DNA from: Proteobacteria bacterium UBA1844 | Lineage (GTDB): Bacteria > Pseudomonadota > Gammaproteobacteria > Steroidobacterales > Woeseiaceae | Reading direction: 5' to 3' | DNA: 17,876 bases | NCBI GenBank assembly: GCA_002338615.1 | Contig: DDIS01000197.1 | Coordinates: forward strand, 4,883-22,758 | Shown: piece after piece, positions 1 to 7,592 of the stretch | How the letters are laid out: every line of letters begins with the position of its first letter | Numbering within the stretch: the stretch's first letter is position 1 | Translations under genes and position numbers: made by a program | Notes under the pieces: model-generated | Told to the model about the DNA's origin: nothing | Databases searched by the model: none | What the model saw: only the letters and a program-made list of their open reading frames with translations

Positions 1-1562
1 CCAGCCGCTTCGGCTGCGCCGCCATTGTCCACCACGGTGAAAACGGATTGACCGTCGCGCTCGATGAGGCTCGCACCGATCGACAGCCGCGGCACGCTCG
101 ACGCGTCGCCCTTCTCGCCGCCTTTGTCCTCGCGGCTGCTGGCCACGCGCATGTGCAAGATGATGCCAAACGCACGCAGCAACTTCTCGAGTGGCAGCTC
201 GCCTGTGCCGCGCACGGTCGCGTCGAAAAAGTCCGCAAGCTCGAGCCCGGTAAGCTCACTGCAGAGGCGTTCGAAGTCATGCTCCGCGAGGCCCTCGTCG
301 CTGGCGCCAAATCGCGACCAGCACTCCTTCATGACAAGGTCGAGCGACCAGCGCCCGTTCGTCTCGGCACGAAGCTTGAGGTCCAGGCACAACGCGATCA
401 GCGCGCCCTTCGTGTAGTAGCTGACGATCGCGTTGGACGAGTTGGCGTCCTGTTTGTAGAACTTGGTCCAGGCATCAAAACTTGACGATGCAACGCTCTG
501 GCGTTTGCGCCCGGCGCCGCGGGACACCCGCGTAACAGTGCGCCCGATGAGTTTCAGATATTGTGCGCTGGATATCAGCCCGGATCGCAGCAGCAGCAAA
601 TCGTCGTAGTACGAAGTAACACCCTCGAATACCCAGAGCAGTTCGGTATAGGCTTCACTCGAGAGGTCGCTTGCGGCGAACGCAGCCGGCCGCATGCGTT
701 TCACATTCCAGAGATGGAAATATTCATGACTCGCCAGCCCGAGAAACGTGCAATACGCATCATCGACGTCGGCCTGGCCCTTGCGTGGCAGATTGTCGCG
801 CGCACAAACAAGACTGCTGGACCAGCGATGCTCGAGACCGCCGTAGCCGTTGCTGGTTGCGTGTACCAGGAACAGGTAGCGATCCAGGTCGGGTGGCGCG
901 CCGAGGAACGACAATTGCGTCTCGCACAGGACTTTCAGGTCGTGACACAGTCGCGCCATATCGAATTGCGCCTTGCCACGAATCGCAATCGCATGCGGAA
1001 TTCCAAGCGTTTCGAATTCACCGATGGCGAGTTGCGCCATTTCAACCGGGTGATCGATCAACTCCCTGTAGTTCGCCGCCTCGTACTGACCGTATCCGTA
1101 TTGTTCCGCGCCGCCTGAGCGCATCGAGGTGGCCACGCGCCAGTCGGCGCCGACGCCATCGTCAGCCGGCAGGATCTGCAGCGAACATGCTTCCTGTTCC
1201 TGCCCGAGCACCACCGGAAATACGCAGGCGCCATTGAAATATGCATGCGTTGTGTCGAGGTGCGCGCCACGGACACCTGTCTCGTAAGCATATACCTCCA
1301 GCACCAGGCTCAAGGGGTGCGCGGTGCTGGCAGCGATCCAGGTACTCTTGTCGACTTTTGTCAGTGGTACATCGAGCCCGTCCGCTTCGGCCCGGATGCC
1401 GACTACATTGCGTGCGAAATCGCGCACCATGTAACTGCCTGGAATCCAGGCGGGAATTGCAAATTTTTGTCCTGCGGGATCCGGCGTTGCGACCGTCACA
1501 CGCACCTCAAACAAATGTGCGCGCGCGTCTTTCGCGACAATGCTGTACCGGTGCTTAGCCAA
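1..1562 (-). CDS. M61 family glycyl aminopeptidase (PDZ-containing), 3' end cut by window edge
   Basis: Zinc metallopeptidase of family M61, which removes N-terminal residues (often Gly or Ala) from peptides. About 520 codons are visible. The N-terminal domain carries the family signature IPAWIPGSYMVRDFARNV near residues 37-54. GGLEHRWS precedes the zinc site HEYFHLWNVKRMRP, with ligands H279 and H283 and catalytic E280. The third ligand is E313 in WVFEGVTSYYDD. The frame ends inside a PDZ domain (VVDNGGAAEAAG), so only a short C-terminal part is missing. No stop interrupts the frame. The start is TTG at 1562, giving MAKHRYSIVAKD, which aligns with the usual family N-terminus. An in-frame TGA lies just upstream, and the first in-frame ATG is about 45 codons too late. 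There is no clear Shine-Dalgarno. The gene starts 5 nt after the stop of the upstream hydrolase, so translational coupling is likely. No signal peptide is visible, so it is probably cytoplasmic. Family assignment is very secure; the exact start is moderately secure. Confidence 0.93.
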   Translation of the reverse strand, partial: MAKHRYSIVAKDARAHLFEVRVTVATPDPAGQKFAIPAWIPGSYMVRDFARNVVGIRAEADGLDVPLTKVDKSTWIAASTAHPLSLVLEVYAYETGVRGAHLDTTHAYFNGACVFPVVLGQEQEACSLQILPADDGVGADWRVATSMRSGGAEQYGYGQYEAANYRELIDHPVEMAQLAIGEFETLGIPHAIAIRGKAQFDMARLCHDLKVLCETQLSFLGAPPDLDRYLFLVHATSNGYGGLEHRWSSSLVCARDNLPRKGQADVDDAYCTFLGLASHEYFHLWNVKRMRPAAFAASDLSSEAYTELLWVFEGVTSYYDDLLLLRSGLISSAQYLKLIGRTVTRVSRGAGRKRQSVASSSFDAWTKFYKQDANSSNAIVSYYTKGALIALCLDLKLRAETNGRWSLDLVMKECWSRFGASDEGLAEHDFERLCSELTGLELADFFDATVRGTGELPLEKLLRAFGIILHMRVASSREDKGGEKGDASSVPRLSIGASLIERDGQSVFTVVDNGGAAEAA

Positions 1563-1567
1563 CTGTG

Positions 1568-2404
1568 TCAGGTCGAATCACGAACCGGCTCATCGAGTTT
1601 CAGCGTCAGGCATTTGGCGGAGCCACCGGCTTTCAGAAATTCTGACAATTCGGTCTCGTGCACATGAAAGCCTGCAAGCATCAAACGCGCTTTCAACGGA
1701 TCGGATGCCTTGTTCAGGAATACCTGGTCACCGATATTCACGGCATTGCAGGCGAAATTTCCCGCGTCCATGGTGTCGACCACGATGCGCTTGTGCGGCG
1801 GGATGCGGGTCTCGATTTTTACGCGTGAATCGAAATCAAACGCGGGTGGGTGATACATCAGGAAGCCGTCGGTGAGCGGGCAGAAGCAGGTATCGATATG
1901 GTAGAAACGCTCGTCCGTGAGGCGAATCGAAACAAGGTCCACATCAAAGAAATCGCGAATCTCCTTGTGCGCCTCGATCTCGGTGCGAAAACCGTATCCC
2001 GTCCAGAGCCACGGGCCCCGGCGGTCGTGCAGGCAGTCGCCCGCGCCTTCGAAACCGATTTTTTCGTCAAGATCCAGCAACTCGAACCCGTTGTTGCGAA
2101 ACCAGGTTTTGAAATGCGCCTCTTCCGGGCGGCGCTCGTGCGGCATGAAGTGGCTCGCCACCGCCTTGTTGCCGTAGACCACCCCGGCATTCGCCGTGAA
2201 TACCATGTCGGGTAAGTCGGGTTGCGGGTCAATCGTGACAATCTCCGCATACTCGGACAGCATGTCGCGCAACGCCTGCCACTGCTTCTGCGCGAGCTCG
2301 ACGCTCATCGTCCCCTCGCTGCCGGCCATCCATGGATTAATAACATAGTCCACGCTGAAGAAATCCGGTGGACACATCAGAATACGTTCCTTTACTTCGC
2401 TCAT
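1568..2404 (-). CDS. Stand-alone arginine dihydrolase-like amidinotransferase-fold hydrolase (ArgZ/AgrE N-domain type)
   Basis: A 278-residue member of the guanidino-group-modifying superfamily. It resembles the N-terminal catalytic domain of cyanobacterial ArgZ/AgrE arginine dihydrolase, which turns arginine into ornithine, ammonia and CO2. Visible signatures, in order, are MCPPDFFSVDYVINPWM, FTANAG (N72), FEGAGD (residues 118-123), GYGFRTE, DERFYHIDTCFCPL (H169) and FLKAGGSAKCLTLKL (C265). H169 and C265 fit the catalytic His/Cys pair. N72 matches the Asn reported as important for double hydrolysis in ArgZ (recalled from the literature). The C-terminal ornithine-cyclodeaminase-like half of ArgZ/AgrE is absent. 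The start ATG overlaps the ctlX stop (ATGA) and has a purine-rich GAGGAAAGG just ahead, so the two are coupled. A deiminase or dimethylarginine hydrolase activity remains possible. Confidence 0.88.
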   Translation of the reverse strand: MSEVKERILMCPPDFFSVDYVINPWMAGSEGTMSVELAQKQWQALRDMLSEYAEIVTIDPQPDLPDMVFTANAGVVYGNKAVASHFMPHERRPEEAHFKTWFRNNGFELLDLDEKIGFEGAGDCLHDRRGPWLWTGYGFRTEIEAHKEIRDFFDVDLVSIRLTDERFYHIDTCFCPLTDGFLMYHPPAFDFDSRVKIETRIPPHKRIVVDTMDAGNFACNAVNIGDQVFLNKASDPLKARLMLAGFHVHETELSEFLKAGGSAKCLTLKLDEPVRDST

Positions 2405-3372
2405 CCTTTCCTCGGTAAATGAATTTCGGCCAGCATGCAGCGCACGCTGCCGCCGGCCGAAGACTCAATGTTATTTATCGGGCTCGTAACAATAGCGCCG
2501 TTCGATTGCAGGACTTTGACCTGTGCCTTATCCAGCGAGTCGAGAGCTTGTTGCGACATGGCTATCACACGCTCGCCCGACCTGTTCCGAAGTTCGAGCA
2601 TGTTGCCGGCAAACGCTGCCATCTGAGCGTGACTCAACAACACGGTTTCGTGCCCGGTTTCGCGGAAGCTGTCGAGCACCGCGATGCGCTGCTCATCGTG
2701 CACGATCGCCGCCGCACAAATAATAGCCAGTTTTTCACCAATACACATGAGCACATTGGTGTGATAAATCGCGTTGCCATCCGCGTCTTGTGCGTCGAAT
2801 GCCAACACCTCGTAGTCCATGCGTTGCGCAAAATCACCAAGCGCATCCATCCTGGTGCGGCTTGACAGACACGCGTAGGCAATCCGGTTAACCCGGTCAA
2901 GCACCATGCTGCCCGTACCTTCGAGAAAGTTCCCGGCCTGCTCGTGCGGCGCGAGGTCGACAATCTCGCGTACGTAAAAGCCGTGCTCACGCTCAAGGCT
3001 TTCCACGATATCCAGGCGCCGTTCCGTCCGTCGATTGGCCGCTTCCATCGGGTACAGGACAACCCGGCCGTCAGCGTGGAAGCTGACCCAGTTATTCGGG
3101 AAAATCGCATCCGGTGTGTGTGGTTCCGGTGTATCGTCGAAGACGAACACCTCGATACCGTGCGCCGTCAGTGCCGCGACCAGTGCATTAAACTCGCCGA
3201 GGGCCAGCGCCTGTTGCGCGTCCGCCGTGAGGTCCGGCCGCGCCTGGAAGCGGTTCGATTCTGCCGTTAGCGGATTGCTCTCGAATCTCGCCGGTCGAAC
3301 CATGAGAACACTGGAGGTGAGTTGTGATTCTTTGCTTGTTGCTAACCTGGTTTGTATTTCGCCTGCTGTCAT
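2401..3372 (-). CDS. ctlX: Citrulline utilization hydrolase CtlX family protein
   Basis: A 323-residue amidinotransferase-fold hydrolase of the CtlX type, related to citrulline ureidase, which would convert citrulline to ornithine, ammonia and CO2. Family signatures are MVRPARFESNP near the N-terminus, DDTPEPHTPDAIFPNNWVSF (residues 79-98), YPMEAANRRTERR (residues 107-119), FLEGTGSMVLDR, NAIYHTNVLM with the catalytic His H204, and SAGGSVRC with the catalytic Cys C312. It is the first gene of the operon with the arginine-dihydrolase-like gene (4-bp overlap) and the M61 peptidase. Two starts are possible: ATG at 3372, used here, or ATG 23 codons later just before the conserved VRPARF core. Neither has a strong Shine-Dalgarno. 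The family call is firm; the substrate is inferred from the family and its neighbour. Confidence 0.88.
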   Translation of the reverse strand: MTAGEIQTRLATSKESQLTSSVLMVRPARFESNPLTAESNRFQARPDLTADAQQALALGEFNALVAALTAHGIEVFVFDDTPEPHTPDAIFPNNWVSFHADGRVVLYPMEAANRRTERRLDIVESLEREHGFYVREIVDLAPHEQAGNFLEGTGSMVLDRVNRIAYACLSSRTRMDALGDFAQRMDYEVLAFDAQDADGNAIYHTNVLMCIGEKLAIICAAAIVHDEQRIAVLDSFRETGHETVLLSHAQMAAFAGNMLELRNRSGERVIAMSQQALDSLDKAQVKVLQSNGAIVTSPINNIESSAGGSVRCMLAEIHLPRKG

Positions 3373-3493
3373 TCTAGAGTCTGGGTCAATCAGTTATGGA
3401 CGGATACGGTCCGGCAGCTTGCACCGCCCGAATTGAGAAAACAAGTCTCTCCATGAATGGCTCGTACATGGCGCACCCGCGGAGGTCGTGAAA

Positions 3494-3940
3494 GTGCAAA
3501 AACTGAAAGCCACGCTCGGCAACCCGGCCTGGATCTGCTTTACCTGGTTTGGAGTTACGGCCGGCGTCTCCCTGCTGGCCACGCCACTCAGGTTTTCCGC
3601 ACCCACGGTCACCCGGGCCATCGGGCTCGATATTGGCCGGGTTGTCTTTACCGCGTTGAACAAGCTCGAAATTGTTGCACTTATCATATTGCTCGTCGTC
3701 GTTCGCGTGTCGGGCAGGGCACGAATCTGGTGGGGCATTTGCGCCACGCTGGTTCTCATCGTAATGCTGCAGTCGGTATGGCTGTTGCCCGAGTTAAGCG
3801 AGCGAGCGCGAATGATTGTCAGCGGTGTTGAGCCGCCCGCCTCGTATCTGCATGCGCTTTATTCAACATCCGAGCTATGCAAGCTCGGCCTGCTCCTGCT
3901 TGCCGGATTCGTGGCACTTGGCGAAAAGGCCGAGCGATAA
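3494..3940 (+). CDS. Four-helix integral membrane protein of unknown function
   Basis: A 148-residue hydrophobic protein with four predicted membrane helices, around NPAWICFTWFGVTAGVSLL, LNKLEIVALIILLVVV, IWWGICATLVLIVMLQSVWL and LCKLGLLLLAGFVAL. Between helix 3 and helix 4 is a polar stretch with a PELSERAR motif. I do not recognise the family. The start is GTG at 3494 because a perfect GGAGGT lies at 3481-3486, 7 nt ahead; a GTG at 3488 in the same frame would leave only 1 nt of spacing. The gene diverges from ctlX across a short intergenic region (3373-3493) and ends directly at a strong terminator shared with the convergent TonB receptor. It appears to be a single-gene transcription unit. 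Confidence 0.75.
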   Translation: MQKLKATLGNPAWICFTWFGVTAGVSLLATPLRFSAPTVTRAIGLDIGRVVFTALNKLEIVALIILLVVVRVSGRARIWWGICATLVLIVMLQSVWLLPELSERARMIVSGVEPPASYLHALYSTSELCKLGLLLLAGFVALGEKAER

Positions 3941-3941
3941 A

Positions 3942-3968
3942 AAAAGCCCCGCGAAGTGCGGGGCTTTT
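3942..3968. terminator. Bidirectional Rho-independent terminator
   Basis: The hairpin has arms AAAAGCCCCGC (3942-3952) and GCGGGGCTTTT (3958-3968) around a 5-nt loop GAAGT. The stem is GC-rich with A/T tracts on both flanks, so it can terminate on either strand. It lies between the convergent membrane-protein gene, whose stop ends at 3940, and the TonB-dependent receptor, whose stop begins at 3999. Confidence 0.93.
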
Positions 3969-3998
3969 CTCGAACAGGTTTAAGTCCGTAACGGACGC

Positions 3999-6548
3999 TT
4001 ACTCCATGTCGTAACGTAGCCGCAGGTACCAGAATGCACCGTTAAAGCCGAACGGGCTGTACTGGCTGTAGCGGTTGCCAACACCGGCAGCAGCGCCCGG
4101 GTTTTCATCACCCGTCTCATCCAGCGCGTTTTGTGCACCCAGAACAATCGTCATATGTTCGTTCCAGGTGTAGCCCGCTTCGAGGTCAAGCAGGTACTGG
4201 CCATCGTAGGTAATTGCGTCTTCACCGTCCCACCAGTCATCATAATAGCTGACACGGGCCAAAAAGCGCCAGTTTTCAATGATGTGGTTAGCCGTCACGT
4301 TGTATCGCGTTTCTGGCAAACCTTCTTCGATCTGTTGGATTCGCGAAGCATCAACCGTTGAGCCTGCGTCAGTGATCTTGGTTTGCGTGTTGTTGAACGC
4401 AAGACCCAGGTTCGTGTTACCGGCCGCCCATTCAATCGGGTAGGTTGCAACAATATCGAAGCCCGTGGTTTCCGTATCAAAGTCATTCGTAAAGAAACGG
4501 AAGCTTTGCAGGTTGCCGGCACTCGTTACACCTTCTGCTATGAGGTCCGCAACTTCCTGTGGTGTCAACGAATAGTTTTGCGACAGGTTCAGGCGATCCT
4601 CCACATCGATACTGAAGTAGTCAACCGTTACATCCAGGTTACCAACGTTAAAGAACACGCCGGCAGTCAGGTTGGTTGAATCCTCAGGTTCGAGTGGCTT
4701 GCCACCGCGCAGCATCGCGACGGCCGTTGTTGACGGAACCGTGCCGTTGTTTACGAGCTCATTGATCGCTGTGTCAAACTCGGTCGAGACATTAAATGCA
4801 TTCGATTGCCCGGGTGTCGGTGCTTTGAACCCGGTGCTTGCGGTGCCTCGGACACCAAAGTTTTCGGTAATGTGCCAGTTTCCCGCCAACTTGAAGTTGG
4901 TGGTCGTACCGAAATCGTCGAAGTCCTCGTAGCGAACGGCTGCACCGAGCAACAGATCGTCGGATACATCCCACTCACCGTCGACGTAAACACCGACATT
5001 ACGCCGATCCCATTTGCCGCCCGTGATGTTACTGAAACCGGGGAAGCCATTGGATGCAGCGCTAAACCCTTGTGGCGCGAGGTTGCCGATAAAAAACGAC
5101 TCTTCCTGGCCAACAATGATCTCGAATTCTTCCACGCGGTATTCAACACCGAATGCAAGATTGAAGCTCTCGGAAAACGCATGTCCGAAATCAAGGTTGA
5201 ACGTATTCTCCTGCTGGATGTATGCACCCGGATTAAAGGCGGTTGGAGTCGCCGGCCCGAGAGATGCATTGACCGTGTTTCTGATGGAGTAATCCACTTC
5301 GTTGCGACCAAAGCCAGCGCTTAAATCATAGGTAATGCCCCCCGCTGTTTCGCCACGCACACCTGCGAACAAAGAAGCATCGCTGACGTCACCACCAAAA
5401 CTCGGCGTAAACCCGCCCGGGAAGATCTCCTGGAACGAGAAGCAGTTTGGATCCGCAAAGACTTGCGCAAGCGCGGTTGCGTCGGGTGCATTGTTGACAA
5501 CCGGAACGACCGGGCAACCCGCTGACCCGTCCAGAATCCCGTCTTCAGCATCAAGCAGGTCACCAATCAAGAGCGCCGGAAAATCATCCGCGTCATCATC
5601 CGGCGTACCGTTGTCATTGGTGTAACCGAATACACCGGCGCGTGTATTCGGGTTACGGAAGAAGAAACCGCCGTCAACACGTTTCGAGGCATAGTTACCG
5701 AATGCGTAGGCTTCCTGGTTGTTCCCGAGGTCGAGCCCGAGATTGCCCCAGACCTTCAGGTCGTCCGTGATCTGCGGCGAGCCCCAGACCTGTGCCGGGT
5801 TTGCTACCGCCGTGTTACCGGCCGCAACGATATCCGCCGCATCCTGCCGTTGCACGGAACGATCGGTGGCATCAGCCTCACCGTATTCAATACTGAAATT
5901 CGCGAATCCTGCATCCGTCAACGGTAAACCGAGGTTGGCAGCGATTGCATAGGTATCGCCATCGCCTTCCTGGTATTGACCGTACTTGGCATCAACAATC
6001 AGACCTTCGGAATTGTCGCGCAGGATGAAGTTCATCACGCCCGCGATCGCATCCGATCCGTACTGCGCGGCAGCACCGTCACGCAGGACTTCCACTTGCT
6101 TCAGTGCAATGGACGGAATCATCGAAATATCCGGCCCTTGCGCACCGTTTGAAACGCCATTGCCGAGCCAGTAAATAACCGCGGCGCGGTGGCGGCGCTG
6201 GCCGTTAATCAGTACCAGCGTGTGATCGGGTGCGAGGCCACGCAAGTTTGCCGGTCGCACGATCGTCGCGGCGTCACTGATCGGCTGCATGTTCACGTTG
6301 TAGGACGGCACGATGTTTCGTACCAGGTTTGAAAGGTCAGTGTCACCCTGGTTGGTAAAGTAATCCGCCGAAAGGACATCCACAGGCGCCGGCGAGTCTT
6401 CTACCGAGCGAGCTTTAGATCGCGTACCTGTTGTAATGATTTCTTCGATGGATTCAGTCTGCGCGAAAGTCTGTTGCGAGAACACAACAGTCATTGGCAG
6501 AACCAGAGTCAGCAATACCCCCTGGCGTTTGCTGAGTTTCTTTTTCAC
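3999..6548 (-). CDS. TonB-dependent outer-membrane receptor
   Basis: An 849-residue outer-membrane receptor for TonB-energised uptake of a large or scarce substrate, of unknown identity. A signal peptide spans residues 1-29 (VKKKLSKRQG, then a hydrophobic stretch ending SQQTFA). It is followed by a TonB-box-like IEEIITTGTR and a plug domain with NLRGLAPDHTLVLINGQRR and VEVLRDGAAAQYGSDAIAGV. The rest is a beta-barrel ending WYLRLRYDME. An extracellular-type loop near residues 315-330 is very acidic, and C345 and C369 bracket a likely disulfide loop before FPGGFTPSFGG. The start is GTG at 6548 because CAGGAG sits about 9 nt ahead and the lysine-rich signal-peptide N-region begins there; an ATG 10 codons upstream has no site. 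No substrate-defining gene lies next to it. A pair of repeats in the upstream region may be regulatory. Confidence 0.95.
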   Translation of the reverse strand: MKKKLSKRQGVLLTLVLPMTVVFSQQTFAQTESIEEIITTGTRSKARSVEDSPAPVDVLSADYFTNQGDTDLSNLVRNIVPSYNVNMQPISDAATIVRPANLRGLAPDHTLVLINGQRRHRAAVIYWLGNGVSNGAQGPDISMIPSIALKQVEVLRDGAAAQYGSDAIAGVMNFILRDNSEGLIVDAKYGQYQEGDGDTYAIAANLGLPLTDAGFANFSIEYGEADATDRSVQRQDAADIVAAGNTAVANPAQVWGSPQITDDLKVWGNLGLDLGNNQEAYAFGNYASKRVDGGFFFRNPNTRAGVFGYTNDNGTPDDDADDFPALLIGDLLDAEDGILDGSAGCPVVPVVNNAPDATALAQVFADPNCFSFQEIFPGGFTPSFGGDVSDASLFAGVRGETAGGITYDLSAGFGRNEVDYSIRNTVNASLGPATPTAFNPGAYIQQENTFNLDFGHAFSESFNLAFGVEYRVEEFEIIVGQEESFFIGNLAPQGFSAASNGFPGFSNITGGKWDRRNVGVYVDGEWDVSDDLLLGAAVRYEDFDDFGTTTNFKLAGNWHITENFGVRGTASTGFKAPTPGQSNAFNVSTEFDTAINELVNNGTVPSTTAVAMLRGGKPLEPEDSTNLTAGVFFNVGNLDVTVDYFSIDVEDRLNLSQNYSLTPQEVADLIAEGVTSAGNLQSFRFFTNDFDTETTGFDIVATYPIEWAAGNTNLGLAFNNTQTKITDAGSTVDASRIQQIEEGLPETRYNVTANHIIENWRFLARVSYYDDWWDGEDAITYDGQYLLDLEAGYTWNEHMTIVLGAQNALDETGDENPGAAAGVGNRYSQYSPFGFNGAFWYLRLRYDME

Positions 6549-6616
6549 GATTTGTATCTCCTGTAGTGAAGGTCCCATACAGCAGACTCTGTGACCGGAG
6601 CATACGCCGCTCGTTC

Positions 6617-6718
6617 TATGCCGATTTTGACTAAGGGCCCCCGCCGCAGGCTACTGCTTTTGACTGACGTTGCAGAATTACGACAGCCATAAGTGAGCAA
6701 CTATTCTATTTCGGCATA
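6617..6718. promoter_or_regulatory. Spaced inverted and direct repeats upstream of the TonB receptor
   Basis: The intergenic region 6549-6724 holds an exact 8-bp inverted repeat, TATGCCGA at 6617-6624 and TCGGCATA at 6711-6718. Between the arms is a direct repeat TTTTGACT at 6625-6632 and 6658-6665, 33 bp apart, or about three helical turns. This layout is compatible with regulator sites or a looping operator for the receptor gene. No regulator gene is adjacent and the repeats are short, so chance is possible. Confidence 0.3.
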
Positions 6719-6724
6719 AGCGAG

Positions 6725-7501
6725 TCAAGCCCCCGGGCTTTTTTTGTGCGCAGCGGAAAGTTCCTGCAGGGTTTGCCATTCTGCACCCGTCGTCAAATAC
6801 AGGCTTTTTTGCAGATAACGGTCGATAACTTCTTTGTCCGGTGTCGAAAAATAGTGACCTGCCCGGGTTGCGAACTGCCGTGTGCCGATCGACCTGTTGC
6901 GCGAAATTTCCCCGATAGCCCTGGCGACCATGTCACAGCCGCGCGGGTATAGCGCCAGGACGTTTTCCAGGTAGGATTTCGTGAAATCACACTTGCGGCG
7001 CTCGATAGCAACGACGGGACCCGTATCAATGCCGCCGTCATTGATCCGATGCAAGGTACAGCCGATTTCCGGCTCAGCGTTCAGCATGGCCCAGAATGTC
7101 ACCATGACGCCTTTGTAGTCGGGCAGAATGCCGGAGTGCAGGTTCAGTACGCCCTGTGCCGGAAGCGCGATTGCCGCATCCTGAAGGATTCGCCGGTAGC
7201 GTATTGAGACCAGCAGGTCCGGTTTCGCGGCCGCCAGTGTTGCCAGGCCCTCCGGCGAATTTGGCGCAGGCAGTGAACCCGCGGTCCGCAAGGCATCCGG
7301 AAGGCGGTAAGAGTCCGTAAATCGTTGCAGCAACTGCCTGTCAACCGCGGCGAGTTCGACGAGTGCCTGCGACAAGCTGGCGTCACTTGCCAAAGGACCC
7401 GAAAAAAATACAACGTAGTCGTGCTGTGGCGCCAGGCTCATCAGCAGCCGCAACGCGAACACGCTGGCCAGGTCCTCGTGCCCGAGCAAAACAATCTTCA
7501 C
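6725..7501 (-). CDS. Formyltransferase-family protein (formyl_trans_N fold, no Fmt C-terminal domain)
   Basis: A 258-residue protein with the folate-dependent formyltransferase fold. The key block is VLNLHSGILPDYKG (N120, H122) and then INDGGIDTGPVV (D159), matching the catalytic Asn-His-Asp triad of methionyl-tRNA, GAR and sugar-nucleotide formyltransferases. The N-terminal VKIVLLGHEDLAS is a Rossmann-like beta strand and loop. It is too short for Fmt and lacks that enzyme's C-terminal tRNA-binding domain, so an amino-sugar or other small amine is the more likely acceptor. The start is GTG at 7501, preceded by GGGAG with 7-nt spacing. The open frame runs another 153 codons upstream, but that part is antisense to the divergent SDR gene and is low in coding character. 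Family is firm; substrate unknown. Confidence 0.88.
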   Translation of the reverse strand: MKIVLLGHEDLASVFALRLLMSLAPQHDYVVFFSGPLASDASLSQALVELAAVDRQLLQRFTDSYRLPDALRTAGSLPAPNSPEGLATLAAAKPDLLVSIRYRRILQDAAIALPAQGVLNLHSGILPDYKGVMVTFWAMLNAEPEIGCTLHRINDGGIDTGPVVAIERRKCDFTKSYLENVLALYPRGCDMVARAIGEISRNRSIGTRQFATRAGHYFSTPDKEVIDRYLQKSLYLTTGAEWQTLQELSAAHKKSPGA

Positions 7502-7592
7502 TTTCAGGCTCCCAGCCGCACTCTTGCCAGAGCATTGCATTTGAGTTTCCGCCATACGACACTGATCAACAAGTTTTATGGAGGCGCGCACC

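Noticed and set aside
48..1558. Several plus-strand and short minus-strand open frames opposite the M61 gene
   Set aside because: The minus strand carries one continuous frame with all M61 motifs; the others are basic, Arg/Ser-rich shadow translations without ribosome-binding sites.
4751..5311. 186-codon minus-strand frame inside the TonB receptor
   Set aside because: It is an out-of-frame shadow of the receptor, rich in Ser/Arg, with no family motif.
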